A DNA stretch of 5,437 nucleotides from Nitrospinota bacterium (GTDB lineage: Bacteria; Nitrospinota; Nitrospinia; JACRGO01): contig JACRGO010000061.1 of the NCBI GenBank assembly GCA_016212295.1, positions 1 through 5,437 of the forward strand. Direction: 5' to 3'. A program made the translations under genes and the position numbers. Below, in pieces: positions 5,252 through 5,437 of this stretch. Each line of letters starts with the position of its first letter. Positions within the stretch are counted from its first letter, which is position 1. Below the pieces are notes generated by a model, which was not told the DNA's origin, did not search any database, and was given only the letters and a program-made list of their open reading frames with translations.

Positions 5252-5294
5252 ATTAAAAATTAAAAATTAAAAATTAAAAATCAAAAATCTAAAA
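5252..5294. repeat. Heptamer tandem array ATTAAAA
   Basis: Four exact copies of ATTAAAA (5252-5279) are followed by ATCAAAA (5280-5286) and a decayed 8-mer ATCTAAAA (5287-5294). The unit carries TAA in some frames, so translation crossing it is quickly stopped. Such arrays can vary in copy number by slippage; variation is not visible in one sequence. Confidence 0.75.
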
Positions 5295-5374
5295 TTAGAA
5301 GCTGTCTTGAAAAAAGCGTTTATTCTGAAAAGCAAACGTGCGGTTGTAATTTAAGAAGCCCGTTGACACACCCC

Positions 5375-5409
5375 GGCCTTCGGCCACCCCTCTCAAGAGG
5401 GGAATTTTT
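5375..5409 (+). terminator. Terminator-like tandem hairpin
   Basis: A small GGCC-TTC-GGCC hairpin (5375-5385) is followed by a stronger stem, CCCCTC (5387-5392) with GAGGGG (5397-5402), loop TCAA, then AATTTTT (5403-5409). Stem plus T-run fits intrinsic termination of plus-strand transcripts. It lies about 290 bp past the last stop codon. The same CCCCTC/GAGGGG plus AATTTT layout is also common as a dispersed intergenic repeat in many environmental genomes, so it may be a repeat that doubles as a terminator. Confidence 0.5.
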
Positions 5410-5437
5410 CAGAGGAAAAAATTTTTAATCGCCGGCG

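Larger units (their letters stand above)
5095..5437. other. Gene-free right end
   Basis: After the second regulator there is no supported gene. The stretch holds the palindromic element (to 5242), an ATTAAAA heptamer array (5252-5294), about 75 bp in which I see nothing beyond a lone TTGACA (5363-5368) with no partner -10 box, a terminator-like hairpin, and an AT palindrome leading to CGCCGGCG at the very end. A 62-codon open frame across 5082-5270 is made of the palindrome and heptamers and is not a gene. Confidence 0.65.

Noticed and set aside
5082-5270. 62-codon open frame at the right end
   Set aside because: It overlaps the end of the second regulator and is composed of the 150-bp palindrome and the heptamer array.
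5252-5294. CRISPR-like or iteron-type array
   Set aside because: Units are contiguous 7-mers with no spacers and no replication gene is nearby; simple slippage explains it.

Overview
The window reads as ordinary bacterial chromosome from an uncultured-type environmental bacterium. Its genes have roughly balanced base composition and the spaces between them are AT-rich and packed with palindromes. The sensor kinase style (receiver half, GAF, HisKA, HATPase), REP-like palindromes, a YafQ-type toxin and a short-heptamer array are the sort of thing seen in genomes of Desulfobacterota, Nitrospinota or Omnitrophota type. No marker gene is present, so the phylum is a guess.

Layout from left to right: 1-138 is an AT-rich leader. 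139-1701 is a soluble GAF histidine kinase whose N-terminal receiver domain is only half present, starting just after the place where the phospho-accepting Asp should be. 1702-1950 is a repeat-filled gap holding a REPIN/BIME-like pair of inverted hairpins, a second GC-rich hairpin and an orphaned Shine-Dalgarno sequence. 1951-3198 is a response regulator with a receiver, a signalling helix, an HD-GYP-like domain and a short C-terminal domain. 3213-3702 on the minus strand is a two-gene type II toxin-antitoxin cassette, convergent with the regulator. 3703-3855 is a divergent promoter region containing a large nested palindrome built from CTAAAG hexamers. 3856-5094 is a second, paralogous receiver/HD-GYP-like regulator that appears to be translated from a leaderless or nearly leaderless message. 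5093-5242 is a 150-bp palindromic (MITE-like) element that supplies part of the stop codon of that gene. It is followed by an ATTAAAA heptamer array and a terminator-like hairpin near the right end.

The kinase and the two regulators probably form one phosphorelay module. Both receivers keep every residue needed for phosphorylation. Both HD-GYP-like output domains, however, have lost several predicted metal ligands, and they have lost different ones: the first keeps the HD dyad but has no HH pair, while the second has HE for HD but keeps one His of the pair. They are therefore more likely phosphorylation-controlled binding or scaffold domains than cyclic-di-GMP phosphodiesterases. This pair of differently degenerate paralogs, together with the dense and varied palindromes around them, is the most interesting part of the window. 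I found no CRISPR array, tRNA, rRNA, complete transposase gene or clear new defence system.
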